A program made the translations under genes and the position numbers. DNA of 64,000 nt from Motacilla alba alba (lineage: Eukaryota > Chordata > Aves > Passeriformes > Motacillidae): the NCBI RefSeq assembly GCF_015832195.1, contig NC_052017.1, positions 13,530,790 through 13,594,789 on the forward strand. The letters run 5' to 3'. The first letter of the stretch is position 1, and the number at the start of each line of letters is the position of its first letter. This document shows, one piece after another, positions 33,894 to 45,540 of the stretch. The notes below the pieces were generated by a model, which did not search any database, was not told the origin of the DNA, and saw only the letters and a list, made by a program, of their open reading frames with translations.

Positions 33894-36372
33894 GAGTAGC
33901 AATACTGAAAGTCTTATGTCCTGCAGATTTTCTAAACTCTTTGTTTCCAGAAAGATACCAGCTCCCTTCCTATTACACTCCCACCTGAAAAATAGGCACC
34001 AGCTGTACAAAGTTCAGCAGGTCTAAAGCTACTCACGTGCTGAATAGCCAGGATACGAATGTTGGTCAACCACCTTGGAGCTCCACAGCACTTCTGAGGG
34101 CTGAGTTATGACCACAGTCCCAACGGAGGGGCCAGCAATTTCAGTTTTTGTCCTTGACCCAGACAGTGATTTGTATAAAACTTTAAGGAACTTATTTATT
34201 TTTCATACTTTTATCCCTAATTGTATCTTAAATCAGGCTGTAGTTGGAAAGATATTCATAGTTTGAAATACAGACCAGCATGATCATAAAAACTTCCTTT
34301 TCTTAGGCAAGTAGATTAAAAATGCAAGGGATATGGAACTTCCATCACTTGGCGCTTTGGGAAAATACATAAATGTCATAAGAGTAAGGATTAAATTGTG
34401 AGATTTGGATAACAGAACTCTTCTGCTCATAAACTGATCTAATTTCTCAGATATAAAATGTGTGATCGGGCTGTGCAGTTTTGAGAACATTTTTCCTATT
34501 TACCATGGCAGACTATTGGCAGGAAGAAGCAAAACTGCCTATTACATAGGCATGATAAAGCTGCAGCATCTAAATGGAAGCTGAGGTGGAAACCCCAGAC
34601 AGGGGACTTTCATTAGGAGAGTAACAGCCTCTGCTCTCCCCCAGCATTGCTATTCACTTCATATTGGTGATTTTATAACCACAGAAAGCTCTGTGAATTT
34701 AATTGCTAGAAGTTAGCTTTTATTTCTTTTACCAACATCTAAAATTCATGCTCAGGGGCACCAGTCAGTCAGGAAATAAATCTTTGATCCAAGTTAGCCT
34801 TTACAGGTTGTTTAAAAAAATTTAGTTCTTTCCCACTTGGCCATGCCAACACCTTTATCCTCTTGATGTGAAAGTCTCTTCTGAGCTCACTGTTGGTGCT
34901 GATTGGCAAGCCCAGGGTGCTAAACAGATGTGCAGGTGGCAAGCTTTGCCCCTGAGAGAAAGCACATCACCTCTGTGCCTATTATTTTGCCTGAAAATAC
35001 GCAACTGCACCTTTCCCAGAAAAGGCAGCAATGAAAAATTGTACCACTTTCTGCATCAGCAATTTTAAATGCTAATTGTACGTGCTAGTGGATAAACATG
35101 GAGGCTTTTCTAACAAGAACATAATTTATCTTTTTATCCCTTCATCATCATGTCCACAGTGTTCTAATTAATAGGTTTACTGAAGTCTATTGTGTGGTAA
35201 CTCTGTGGTATTTCTACTGTTGGGTGTATTTTCTACAGTAATGTGCAACTTTTTAATGTCTTCCTAGGTTTTCTGCGTCTTTCCTCTGAACATATGTTAT
35301 GCCATTTGTCAAGTGATTTAATAGCACCCCTTGACCTTAAAAATAAAATAAAGCTAGATCAGTGTATAAAACCATGAAAAACTTTAAAAGCAGCCTCAAC
35401 TGCAGCTTTTCTCACTCAATCCAAGAGCCATGAGACAGAATCATTCATTACAGGTGAAATGACAGGGTATGTCTCCTTATTTATCATAATACTAACTTTA
35501 CATCATGGAAGGTTTAATTTTCGGTAAGGAGAAGTTATTAAAAGAAGATACAAAAAGAGTGAACTGTTACAGCAAGAAATTATTTATAATATACTGAGTG
35601 TTAGCCAAAAACATTAATTACTTAGCACCTGTACCACTATCTTATGGTGTTCTTTATCACTGAACTAACAGAGATCATATTTACATTAGTGCTTAAATTC
35701 AATGGGAAAAAACAATATGGCATGAATTTGACAGATGTACCATAAGAACTGAAACACCTGTTTTCTGTTTGGTAATTTAAGAGCTTTGGAAAGCACAAGC
35801 ACAATGCCGACCTTGGGCATGTGTGACGAACATAATTTCTCTTTAAGATTCTCAGTCACCACATAAAAGCGATTTTCAAAAAATGTTTAGGATTTTGGGA
35901 TGATTTTTTTGCAATATTTCAACCTTCCTTTTCTGCTATTGTGAAACTGATAGTTGTTAGTAAGGTCTTAAAGTTTGAGCAATTCTTCTATCATGTAGCA
36001 TGAAATACTGCAGTGCTTGAATGTTCGACTTCCCCAGCTCAGTAATTTGCAGAGAGGGGCTGCTCTGTCTGCTCTTCAAAGGGGAAATTCTTTAGACCTA
36101 TTTGCAAGTGTGAATCCGGAGCTGTGTCTCAGAGGTCAATGCATTGCCATATGGAAGCATATTTCAGTCTACCTTTCATCCTTTCTGCTTGTGCTGGCAT
36201 GGTCTGGATATGAGAAATGAGAGCAGAAAGAGGTGGGTGGAAAAGGGGAGATAATATACTTACCATATCACTGATATCACCACAGATGGAAATGTACAGT
36301 GCATCATTTTAAGAAAGGATACTCTGCTCTCTGCTCTATTTGCTGAAGTAGCTTTTGCTTAACATCTGAGGG

Positions 36373-36408
36373 ACCTTTCTCTAATTCTTTACCCTTCTCT
36401 AATTCTTT
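36373..36408. repeat. 18-bp tandem duplication
   Basis: Two adjacent copies of an 18-base unit, acctttctctaattcttt (36373-36390) and acccttctctaattcttt (36391-36408), differing at one position. Probably a recent local duplication. Confidence 0.9.
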
Positions 36409-39239
36409 GTGTTCCTCAATTACAATGCCACCTTCATGTGCCAGACATGATTTTTAGCAAAGTCATTCAGAAGGTTCTTTGGTCAAGTTCAAGAAGTTGT
36501 TGCTATCTATCTGTGGGTCATCTTTTTATTTTTCTAAGACAGCAGCTGGTTAAAAACAGATAAGACTTTCTTGGGACCAGCTATAATCCTGTGTCTCTGA
36601 GACAGCCAAGACCAAGGGATGCTTTCCTCCCTCCTTTCCTCTCCCCAGCATTCTCACCTGAAGAGGGAAGTTCAAGGGGAGTGACAGCCTAAGCAGTTTG
36701 GCTTCCTGAAGAATCTCCCACACTAGACATCATTTCAATTTACTGCTCTCCAGTAGAAAATGGAATAGTGCTAGAGATCTGCCTCATGTCAGCTAGAGAG
36801 TTTCTGATTCTAAAAGGAACTCTGCAGTGCTGCTGCAGTTGCTCAGACCTAATTGTGTGTGTACAAATACACAGCCAAACGCGCTGAGGAAAGCAACTAC
36901 AAGGCATAGCAAACAAAAAAATTCTTTTTTTTTTTTTTAAGTCTTCCTTTCTGGAGTTCATTTGTTCATCTAGAATAATACATATATTACTTTTTGCAAT
37001 GAGGGAATATTATCATGCAAATTCCACAACTATTAGCAAATCTTTCAGCAAGAAGAATTAACTCTTACCTTACTACTACTCTTGGTTGATTCATAGGTGA
37101 AGTAAATAAAGTGGGTACTTGCATAGTCGAGTGTCTCTTTGGCTCCAGAAATTCTATGTTAGGATTTATCTGTTGTAGCTGGGAACTCTGGGACTGGTCC
37201 AAACCAGCTGATTTTTTGAAGGTGAAAGTGTAAGGTACATATTGCTTTGCTCACTGTTACACAGAGCTGATCCAGGCTTCTACCTATTGTTACAATCTTG
37301 TTTACAATTCGAGTTTCAGTCTCTCATTGAGCCTGCAGGCTGCTTTGGTCCCTGGTAATGTCAGTGGTGGTTTGAACCATAGTTTGAAATAGTCTCATTT
37401 AAAACACAATAGAACTAATGAATAATTCTGAAATGCAGGAGATAGAAACAGTAAACAAGGAGGAACATGTGTTTATTCTCTTATTTTTTGCATTGAAATA
37501 ATTTTACAAATAACATTAAAATTTATTTCAGCCCCACATCTCCTGTGAACTTCAAAAGCATTATCAACACTGAAAGGATATTTTTCTCTGTGCAAATATA
37601 TATTCCCTTTGCAAAAAAAGGTTTGGTGGTCTGAATTTTCTTAATCAGTTCCTCTTTTCCTTGTTCAGTGTGGTATTTTAAATCATCTAATTTAAGGTTT
37701 CAGATGAGAGAAAAAATGACTGCATATACTGTAAATTATTCCAAAGGTTTGTCTCTCTTACGGTATATTCTGTTCTTCTAATAGACACGCAGTTGAAAGT
37801 GTGGTGACAGAAATTGCAAATTGCTTTCTTTTAGTGTTTTCAATGTCACATGCAGATATATGTGACTTTTCTGCTCCTACATTGCACATCCAGGTGCAAG
37901 AATCCACTGAACACAGAAGCTCAGAGTCACTGTGTAAGAATCCATTTTCTATTGGTCGTTTATCAGGAGTGCTAAGATATTTTTAGTTACACTTTTGCCC
38001 AGAATTTTGTTTTGAAGGTTTCCATACATGTCTTGAGTTTGCTGTTCAGTCATGTTGGTTCTTCATAATGCACATCTTTACAATGACATCAGAGATGTTC
38101 CCATTAGCTTTTGGTTCCCTACCTACAAATTGTTTTTCAGATTCTCAGTGTTCTTTAACATGTTTAATAGATGAGCCATGTTGATTTTGTGCTGTGCTAC
38201 TTTTTCATCAGAGAGATAATAGGGAGACATATTTATACAGAAATTAGAGCAAGTATTTTCAAAAGTTATCTTTATCTACTGAATTTGTAATATCATCACA
38301 AAATGGTATGAAATTTCCCAAGAAGACCTGTTTTCTATTAAACAGTGTTGATTGGTATTAATCATGCTACCACTCAATCCGACTGATTGCCTCTTTTAAC
38401 ACTATTTTCACAATTTTTCCTTACAATGAAGTCATGTTGAGATGATCCCATTTATTTCCTTGAAATGTTGACACATTGTGTTTTTTTATAGATTTTAGAA
38501 TTTCTGTTGTGTTACAGTAGATATTACACTTCAAAGTACTTATCCAGAGAAAACCCTCAGACCATCCCCTAGAAATTGTAAACCACGAGTAATCTCTTGC
38601 AAATTTGAAAAAAAATCATGTAGATGTTTGCTCTTGAATAATCTCTTTATTTGCTATTCAATTGACAGCATTCTTTCTCCCTGAATATTAAAAAAAAAAA
38701 ATTCCTTTGCATTATTGCTAATAATTTCTGTGTAGTAAGGGACATGAAGATAATTTTAATTTCTTCTATGCTCTGTAATTTTCTTTCCTTTAAAAGTGTC
38801 CCTTTTACATAATTAAATATAATAATGAGATGGAATGATGACAGAATTCTCTTTTCTGTGCTTCCATGAGTTTGGGATGTGAAGGATATTGCTGCGGAAT
38901 ACCTAGCCCACAGTAAAAAGTGCTGTTATTATTGTGCAGTTTAAAATTAATGCTACTTCATCATGATTTTCCTTTATTTCAATTAGCCTTAATACAAAAC
39001 TGATCCGAATAGTTGTAAATTCATATCCTAAAGAAAACTGTGAACATTAAAAAAGTGGTTGAAATACATTTTGAAATTATGTTTCCCAACATTTGGTAAC
39101 AGCAGCATCTTATGTATTTCAAAATGCATGTGTCTTTGGTACAGTTAGTCTGTTTTGTTTTAAAATTGATTTGAGTCTAAAGTTCTGCTTTTTTGGGTTC
39201 TTACATCTTCTTTAAAATTTTGTTTTGACATCGACAAAC
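36409..39239. other. No gene seen
   Basis: Unique AT-rich DNA with the T14 run and an A12 run near 38689. No open frame over 73 codons and no recognisable repeat. Confidence 0.65.
36925..36938. repeat. T14 homopolymer
   Basis: Fourteen T after a short A run (aaacaaaaaaattc). Simple slippage tract. Confidence 0.9.
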
Positions 39240-39470
39240 TGAACGTATAAATGCCAAGAGAATTCTCACGCTGTGTTCGGAAGATTTTTAGTAGCCCAGG
39301 CAACTGTTTGCCAAGAGTTTGAAATGCTGGAAACTTTTTTCCCTTGAACAGGACATTTTCACACTCGGAAATATTAAAGCCGAATTATTTTTAGTTTTAA
39401 ATAAAAATCCAACATATTTGAATTTTGCATCATAAATGCAAATCTTTTCTTTCTCTAGCACAATGACCAT
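39240..39470. promoter_or_regulatory. Conserved-element-like block
   Basis: Repeat-free, with CpGs near 39244, 39269, 39277, 39366 and 39381 and octamer-like strings ('ttttgcatcataaatgcaaa' near 39424-39440). The 60-codon minus-strand frame across it has no recognisable product. Regulatory role inferred. Confidence 0.25.
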
Positions 39471-39649
39471 GAAGCTTTCTTCTTCCTTAGGTTGGAAAAG
39501 AGTAAGTTATGTCATTTTTGTTTGCTTTGGAGAGCTGTCTAGATTTTGAAAATGCAACACTTCCAGATTGCCTGGCTTGAAATAAAGGGCAAGAATGCTT
39601 TTGTAGTATTGAAAAAATAATCAAGGGACTACTAATACTTTTATTGTTC

Positions 39650-39880
39650 TTAAGCTTGTTCCTGAAAGGAGGATCATATCCATACTTCGCAATGTTTTGC
39701 CAGTTTCCTAAAGGCTTTTTGCAGCTGCATTGATTGTCGCTGCTAATTGGGAAAGTAATTGGAACATGCCTGCCTCTTGTGTTTTACAGCCATGCCCTGT
39801 CATTAGCAAAAGTGATGCCCTCTGACCCTGATGGCTCTCAGAGGTCAAAATATATCATTATATTGGAGTGCAGTATTTCA
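39650..39880. promoter_or_regulatory. Conserved-element-like block
   Basis: Repeat-free, with a 'ttgcagctgcat' E-box palindrome near 39720, 'tgctaattgggaaagtaatt' homeodomain cores (39740-39759), and a 'tctgaccctgatggctctca' segment with a 'cagaggtcaaa' nuclear-receptor-type half site near 39840. About 180 bases from the preceding block, so the two could be one element cluster. Confidence 0.25.
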
Positions 39881-41729
39881 TAACAAAGGCCATAGCAGTA
39901 GCATAGCTTAAACATTTGGGTGGTTTTTTATTGAAAAGAATAGCTTATCAAGGGAAAGAATGACCTGCTAACTATATTTATCTTACACTTTGAGTAACTG
40001 CTGGCAAAATACAGAGTCCTGAGACGTGCTGTGTAAATATTTTATGAAGGAAGCTTCTCCAGCAGAGATGTTAATAATTTAAAATATGATGTACTACATA
40101 CTGAGTTTTAGGCATAGACATTTAGTAATAAATTTGTATTTTGTATGAAAGACTAGTAAATGACTCCCTTGCCACATATTTTGTGTTACAATTGTGTTTG
40201 CATGTCTTCCTTCATAAATTATGCCCATGTATATATATGTCACAATAATCTTGGATTTTTGAACCCGACATGATTCCAGGGTGCATTTAGAAAGGATTAG
40301 GAGTCACTCCTAAAAATGATGTAACCTACAAGTTAAAAGTGTCTGCATCCAAGAATATTTTGTTGGAGTTTTACATTTATTTTGGTTTTCCTTCTGAAAC
40401 TTTCTATGCAATTCAAGGGAGGACAGTCCCCCAGAAGTGCAACTATTGTTTTTGAGTCAGGTTTTATTCTGTTAAGCATGGCTGCAGCAAGGGTACCATT
40501 CCTCTTTGCCTTGGCAGTCAGTCAGTTGGAAAAGTTGGCCAGGAAACTGAGGACCTACTTTGCAGATACTTTTCTGTCCTCATCCGATTTAGCCACATCA
40601 CTCCTCTGGATTGAGTTTTAAATTCACTTTGTTTAGAAAACTAATTTATGGTATTTGCATACTACTTGAGTGCTTTGGGTTGTTTCAGAATAATGTTGTG
40701 GTGATAAATATTCACATTTTATTTCCAATTTTCACAGTATTCATGCTGGGCAAACAAAGTAGATAGACCACACAACAATAAATCAGTGTAAGGACAGGCT
40801 TATAAATGTGTCAGTCAAAATATCTTTTAATTCTTCAGGTTTAAAATTTTATTTTCCGGTTCTGCTGTTTGTATTGTACTCTTATCTTTTTGTCCTTAGT
40901 TGCACTTGCTATTTTATTATCTCATGTTTTTTTAATAGGAAATTAAGTCTCTGTTCTGTGTAGAATTAACCAGAGAGAGCATCCAGAGCATGCAGTTATT
41001 TTCCAGTTTGTCAGAATAGGTTTTCCATTTCATACATGTATGGTATTTATGACTGCAATATAATAAAATATTTAAAGTCCAGATTATGACTCTTCTGTAC
41101 TGAGATTCAGAACATCTTCTGTCAGGTAGAAGTATTATATCTCAGCATTAACTCTGTCTCTCTGCATCAGATAATGCTCTCTTATTTGTATTTGTTAATA
41201 AGTGCAGACATTCATACTTTAGTACCTGATGGGGATGTAAGAGACAGAATATAGATTTTTTTCCCTAAATTAGAAAATTATCTGAACGGATGGTTGATTA
41301 ATAATCATTCTAAATTGAAGTGCTTTCATAAGTTACCATACAGAACCTCATTTTTAAAAAATCAATCTTTCAAAGCTGTCACTTTTGTCATTTGTTAAGC
41401 ATTTGTTGAGGAGGAAAGAGAATATTTGTCCTAATTCTGAGCTCCCTAAGCTGTGCCAAGAAAAAGAAAAAAAAATTATCCATCCCGCTAATGCACCGTA
41501 TTGCAACAGAGATGAAATTGATCAGTCTGCTTAGGCATTTCCAGGGTGTCCCTTGCTGTAATATCTGGGCTCTGTATTGATGTGCTCCACAGTGCACTAA
41601 TAGGTAATAGAAGATACTTCAACAGCTAGCAATATATCTAATTCCACAAATGACTTTGACTGTGGTGGATTATTGAAATCATAAGCCTGGTGTTTGAAAG
41701 GGCTGAGACTTTGGTGAAATGCTAAGAAG
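39881..41729. other. No gene seen
   Basis: Unique AT-rich DNA. A 79-codon plus-strand frame (40382-40621) has no recognisable domain, and a short TATATA patch lies near 40230. Confidence 0.65.
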
Positions 41730-42060
41730 AAAGGACGAGCATATTTCTCAGCTTGTGACAGCCTATTCTGAGTACGTGATGGCTCCGAGCCGGCCCAGGA
41801 AACTTTCCCACAGCGGTTTATTGCAGGGCTGGGGCTGAGAGTGAGGGTGAGAGACAGTGATTTATAAGAACTGATCCTGGATCTGTCATCTACTCTTTGA
41901 GTGGTTTTAACACTGAATTCTGCCGCAATTTCCTCTTCTTAATGAGCCAGTGAGGATGAATCACTTAATGTTTGAACATATCTTTTAAAATGTTACAGGC
42001 TGTTCTTTGTCGACTTTCATTAAGCTTTTATTTTAATCTAAGACGACCAGTCAAACACAA
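41730..42060. promoter_or_regulatory. Conserved-element-like block with GGAAACTTTCC palindrome
   Basis: A perfect inverted repeat ggaaactttcc (41798-41808) resembles a Rel/NFAT-type site. CpGs cluster at about 41775-41815 (tacgtg, tccgag, gccggc, agcggt). Further on are 'gtcgactttcattaagc' and AP-1-like 'tgaatcac'. No repeat and no coding frame. Good candidate for an alignment test. Confidence 0.3.
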
Positions 42061-43559
42061 AAGATATGCAAAGTACTTCATATTTTGGCAAAGCCTGTTT
42101 AGAATACTGTAAATCGATAAAGGGGAAGAGAGAAAAAGAGAAAACTGGATCAAAGAGCATTCAAGTGCATTCTCTGAGCACGTCTGCTGGTATGACTGAC
42201 CTGAAATACCTAATGCTGAAGCTTCTTGTGGAGAATCTTCTCCTGGGTCTTGAACAATGTGCAGCACAGACTGGGTAGGAATTTGTAGTTTTGCTGCAGG
42301 TAAACTTCCTGTCATAATGGATGTGTTCAATAAGCTCTAGTTATTGAATTTAAACAGAGTCTCGGTTCTTAGAGCAATTCAAGGAGTTTTGAACACTGAG
42401 ACCCAGCAAATGCCATTTTTGACCTCTTAATAAATTATAAATACATGACTCAGGGGCTCAGAACATGGATGCATTGCGTTTTCCCTCTCTCGAAAACAGG
42501 GAAGCAGAGTCGGGGAAGGGGCACTCAGCTGGGGAGAATTGTTCTTTGTTACTTTCTTCCTCTGTAGGTTCTTTTATTGCATTTAGACATGCTGTAAACA
42601 AACACCAATCTCTCTCATCTGTCACATTAACTCGCAGGCTGCTCAGCAGTCCTCAAAGTCTCACAAAGGTCGTAGCATTTCTTTAATCATATCTAGTTTA
42701 CTTTTCCTGTGACTGCCCATTTTCCATGCTGTTGTCTTGAAAATAAAGTATGTGATATTAACCTTTGGGTATTTGATTTGTTGGTATTGCCACGAGGAAG
42801 TTGAAAGCAGACAAGATCAGTTTGTTGTTTGTATCTGTTGTTCTGAATTTATGGTGTATTTAATTAATCCCATGCTTCATGTCATCCATTAGTCACCTGA
42901 AAAGGCCAGAATTACTTTGACTTTTCAAGACAGGTGGTTTGGGGTGGTTTGGGCTTTTGTCTGAAGTTTCAGAGCTTAATCACATCTTGGGAAATGCTGA
43001 CACTCCTGGTTGCACTGACAAACACTGCTCGGGTACTTCCCACTGAAGCTCAAGGGTGGCCTGGACACCCCTTTTGAAGTCAGGACACATTTTCCTAATG
43101 CCTTATTGTTGGAGACCTCTATGTGAAAGGGAAAGGTTTGTTTTCATTGTGATATGAAGTGTAGTTCTCAAAGCACCCACGTAGACATTTTATGTAGCCT
43201 GTCTTGCTGATGCCTGTAGTCTCTGTCTGTGGCACAATGAGTTTCATATTTTACTTTCAGTGGGTTTCATATTTACTTTTACTGTCTTTTGTATGGATAG
43301 TTTTAATTTTTTCTCAGAGTATTTTGTAGCTTTACTTCCTGGCTAGGAGGTGGAAAAGGAGGATTTTTCTGGAGTACAGTCTTGCTAAGCCTGAGGCTAC
43401 AGGATGCAGGGGTCGGTGGATTTTCCTGATCTTCTAGTCCTATGCTGTTAGATGTTCATCTTCTGAAAAGGAAAACCTGCTTTTATGCACATACTGTTTT
43501 CAGACTAAAACCAAAGGAACACTGTATCTCCAAGTATAAAGGCTGTGATCTCAGAAGTC
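42061..43559. other. No gene seen
   Basis: Unique DNA with the 23-bp tandem duplication at 43241. Frames at 42028-42330 (minus) and 42066-42278 (plus) face each other and look spurious. Confidence 0.6.
43241..43284. repeat. 23-bp imperfect tandem duplication
   Basis: Two adjacent copies beginning gtttcatattt (43241-43263 and 43264-43284). They differ by small T-length changes and one or two substitutions. Confidence 0.85.
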
Positions 43560-44300
43560 AAACTTTCTTTATTTCACTGCACATCCAAAAATTGAATGAA
43601 ACCAGCTTTCTATTAGATCTCTGCTCCTCAAGTGTTTCTTTCCTCCATTAACTTTCTATCTCTGCACACTTGTGTGATTTGTCCAGTGGTTTGTCTCCTC
43701 TCTGCTTCTGCCTTCACTTACCTTAGTCTGGTTCTCACTCAGTTAAAACATTTTCTTCACCTTCTTAGTCTCATTCTCATAGACTTGTGAATCTTTTCTG
43801 AAGTTTGGCTTCTACCAAAGTCCTCTTCTACCTAGTAGAAAGAAACTTCTCTAGGGGTCATGTCCTCTGGGATCCTTAGGTATCTAAGGTAAATTTTACA
43901 CCCATCATTCATAGTCTCTGTGTACTGATTTTTATCCCTAGAGTAAAAACTGACAAGCTTTCACTCAGAAATATATCTTTAAATGTCTGAAATTTATGTG
44001 AGATGGTTCTCACATTATTTTTATAGCTTCTTTATAGAATCCCTAAACCTTGTTCTTTTTTCCATATTTTCCCAGTACCCTCTCCATTAATATTGTCACA
44101 TTTTATTATGCTATTCTCTATCTCCCCTTCAGATTTAAGCATAAGTACTTCATCAACCTTTAAATCTCCTGGTATCTCCATAAACATATGTTTGTTCCCC
44201 TTCTTCCCTTCCTGAAGTTCCCTTAAGTCTCCTCTATTTTAAATTTGCTTCTCAAAAAATTGGTTTCTCCCATATGAGTTCTCCACAATCTTTTTCACTT
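43560..44300. other. Pyrimidine-rich, strand-biased stretch
   Basis: For about 700 bases the plus strand is dominated by C and T (many cttct, tctcc and ttctc words) without being a simple repeat. This is the clearest strand-composition bias in the window. A minus-strand transcript would be purine-rich. I looked for retroelement protein motifs on that strand and found none that hold. Cause unknown. Confidence 0.55.
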
Positions 44301-45289
44301 CATTTCTGTAATAGGTGATCTGCAGAAGAAAATAAGAGCTGAGAGGCAGAGGTGTCTGGGATAATGTTTTCATTCTTGCTTTTGTGCCAGCTAAAACAGG
44401 AATAAGGATTACTCAGCCAGTTTTCACTGCTGTGCTCTCCTTGCTTTTCCCCCTCCCCAGCATCCTCACAACCCAGTTCCATTGACTTTCTTCCTGCAGA
44501 AGGCAGGTGGTTGGATGCCCTGGAAGGAAAAACCATGGAGCTAAACTCTTGAAGAGCAGATGTGTGTACTGACCTGCAGTAATAGCCTAAAACCTCTAGA
44601 AATCCTTTCCCTTTACTCAGAAACATCTCTTTCACACTATGGTCATTAACATTTGCTTCCTGCAGTGGCCTATCATTGTTTAAAGTCTCTGACACATAAA
44701 ACCAAAGTCTTTGGGAGAGAGTAGGTAGGAGAAAAATATACATTCCATTCAGCAAATTTGGTCTACTGCCATATGTTTTTACTCAGCAGCTTCTTTTCCT
44801 GACTTTAAACACCATGCTCGCAGCAGCAGCACCTGCCTGTCCCAGACTTCCCATGAATACTCCTGATCATCTTTGCCTCATTCCCCCTCCATCTCAGACA
44901 GCCTTTGCTTGCTAGTGGAGGTGAAGTGTTTCTTTCTTGTTCCTCATCTCCCTTACATGCATTATACTTGTACAAAACTCTCACGTTGTTTGAACAGAGG
45001 AGGGAAAGGTCCTTGTGAAGGGATCAGATCTTAAACAAGCTTCTTCTCTAAATTCCTCTTACCAGCCACCAGCTTCATTGCGCTCCATGTGCCATCTGAG
45101 ATGAGGGTTGTAGTCCTTTAATCATAACACACTTCTTCTATCAATTCGGTCAATAAATGAATGATATGAGGTGTCAAGGTTTACAAACCACTGAACTCTG
45201 TTCTTGTATACTATTGTTCTCTTACTTGCTCTTCCACTGAAAAGTAATTGCTTTGAGCACCAGGTGTGATTACAGAAGATGACACCTTT
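44301..45289. other. No gene seen; one 151-codon frame
   Basis: A minus-strand frame at 44300-44755 encodes 151 residues. A stretch near its middle faintly recalls reverse-transcriptase thumb sequences of LTR elements, but no other retroelement motif is present in this or neighbouring frames. I regard it as chance. Confidence 0.55.
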
Positions 45290-45540
45290 GTAACCAGCCT
45301 CAGGATCTCGTTCTGAGCAAAAACTCGCCTATAAAATGCTGTCTGCCTCACCCAGCAATTATGCTGTTGTAGCTAATTTCAGAAAGCATAAATTGCCCAT
45401 TATTTTTGAAGAAGATTGGGGTTTTTTCACCAGTGGCACTGAAAGTGGATGCTTTTCAAGCGGATTTTTATGTGGCTTCCACAGAGTTGTAAAAATAAGA
45501 AATAAATTATTTATTTTTATTTCTCACAGTTTTTTTCTTT
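45290..45540. promoter_or_regulatory. Conserved-element-like block
   Basis: Repeat-free until an AT-rich end (aataaattatttatttttatt), with CpGs at about 45310, 45326 and 45461 and a 'gtagctaatttc' homeodomain core. The 68-codon plus-strand frame inside has no recognisable product. Regulatory role inferred. Confidence 0.2.

Larger units (their letters stand above)
30191..36372. other. No gene seen
   Basis: About 6 kb of unique AT-rich DNA. It holds the T10CT15 tract and the A8T8 tract. Open frames of 60 to 99 codons lie on both strands, the longest at 30807-31106 and overlapped by a minus-strand frame. None has a domain I recognise. Confidence 0.65.

Noticed and set aside
44300..44755. 151-codon minus-strand frame with a faint reverse-transcriptase-like segment
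   Set aside because: Only a few residues recall the LTR-element pattern. No catalytic motif, integrase, protease or LTR could be found in the surrounding kilobases.
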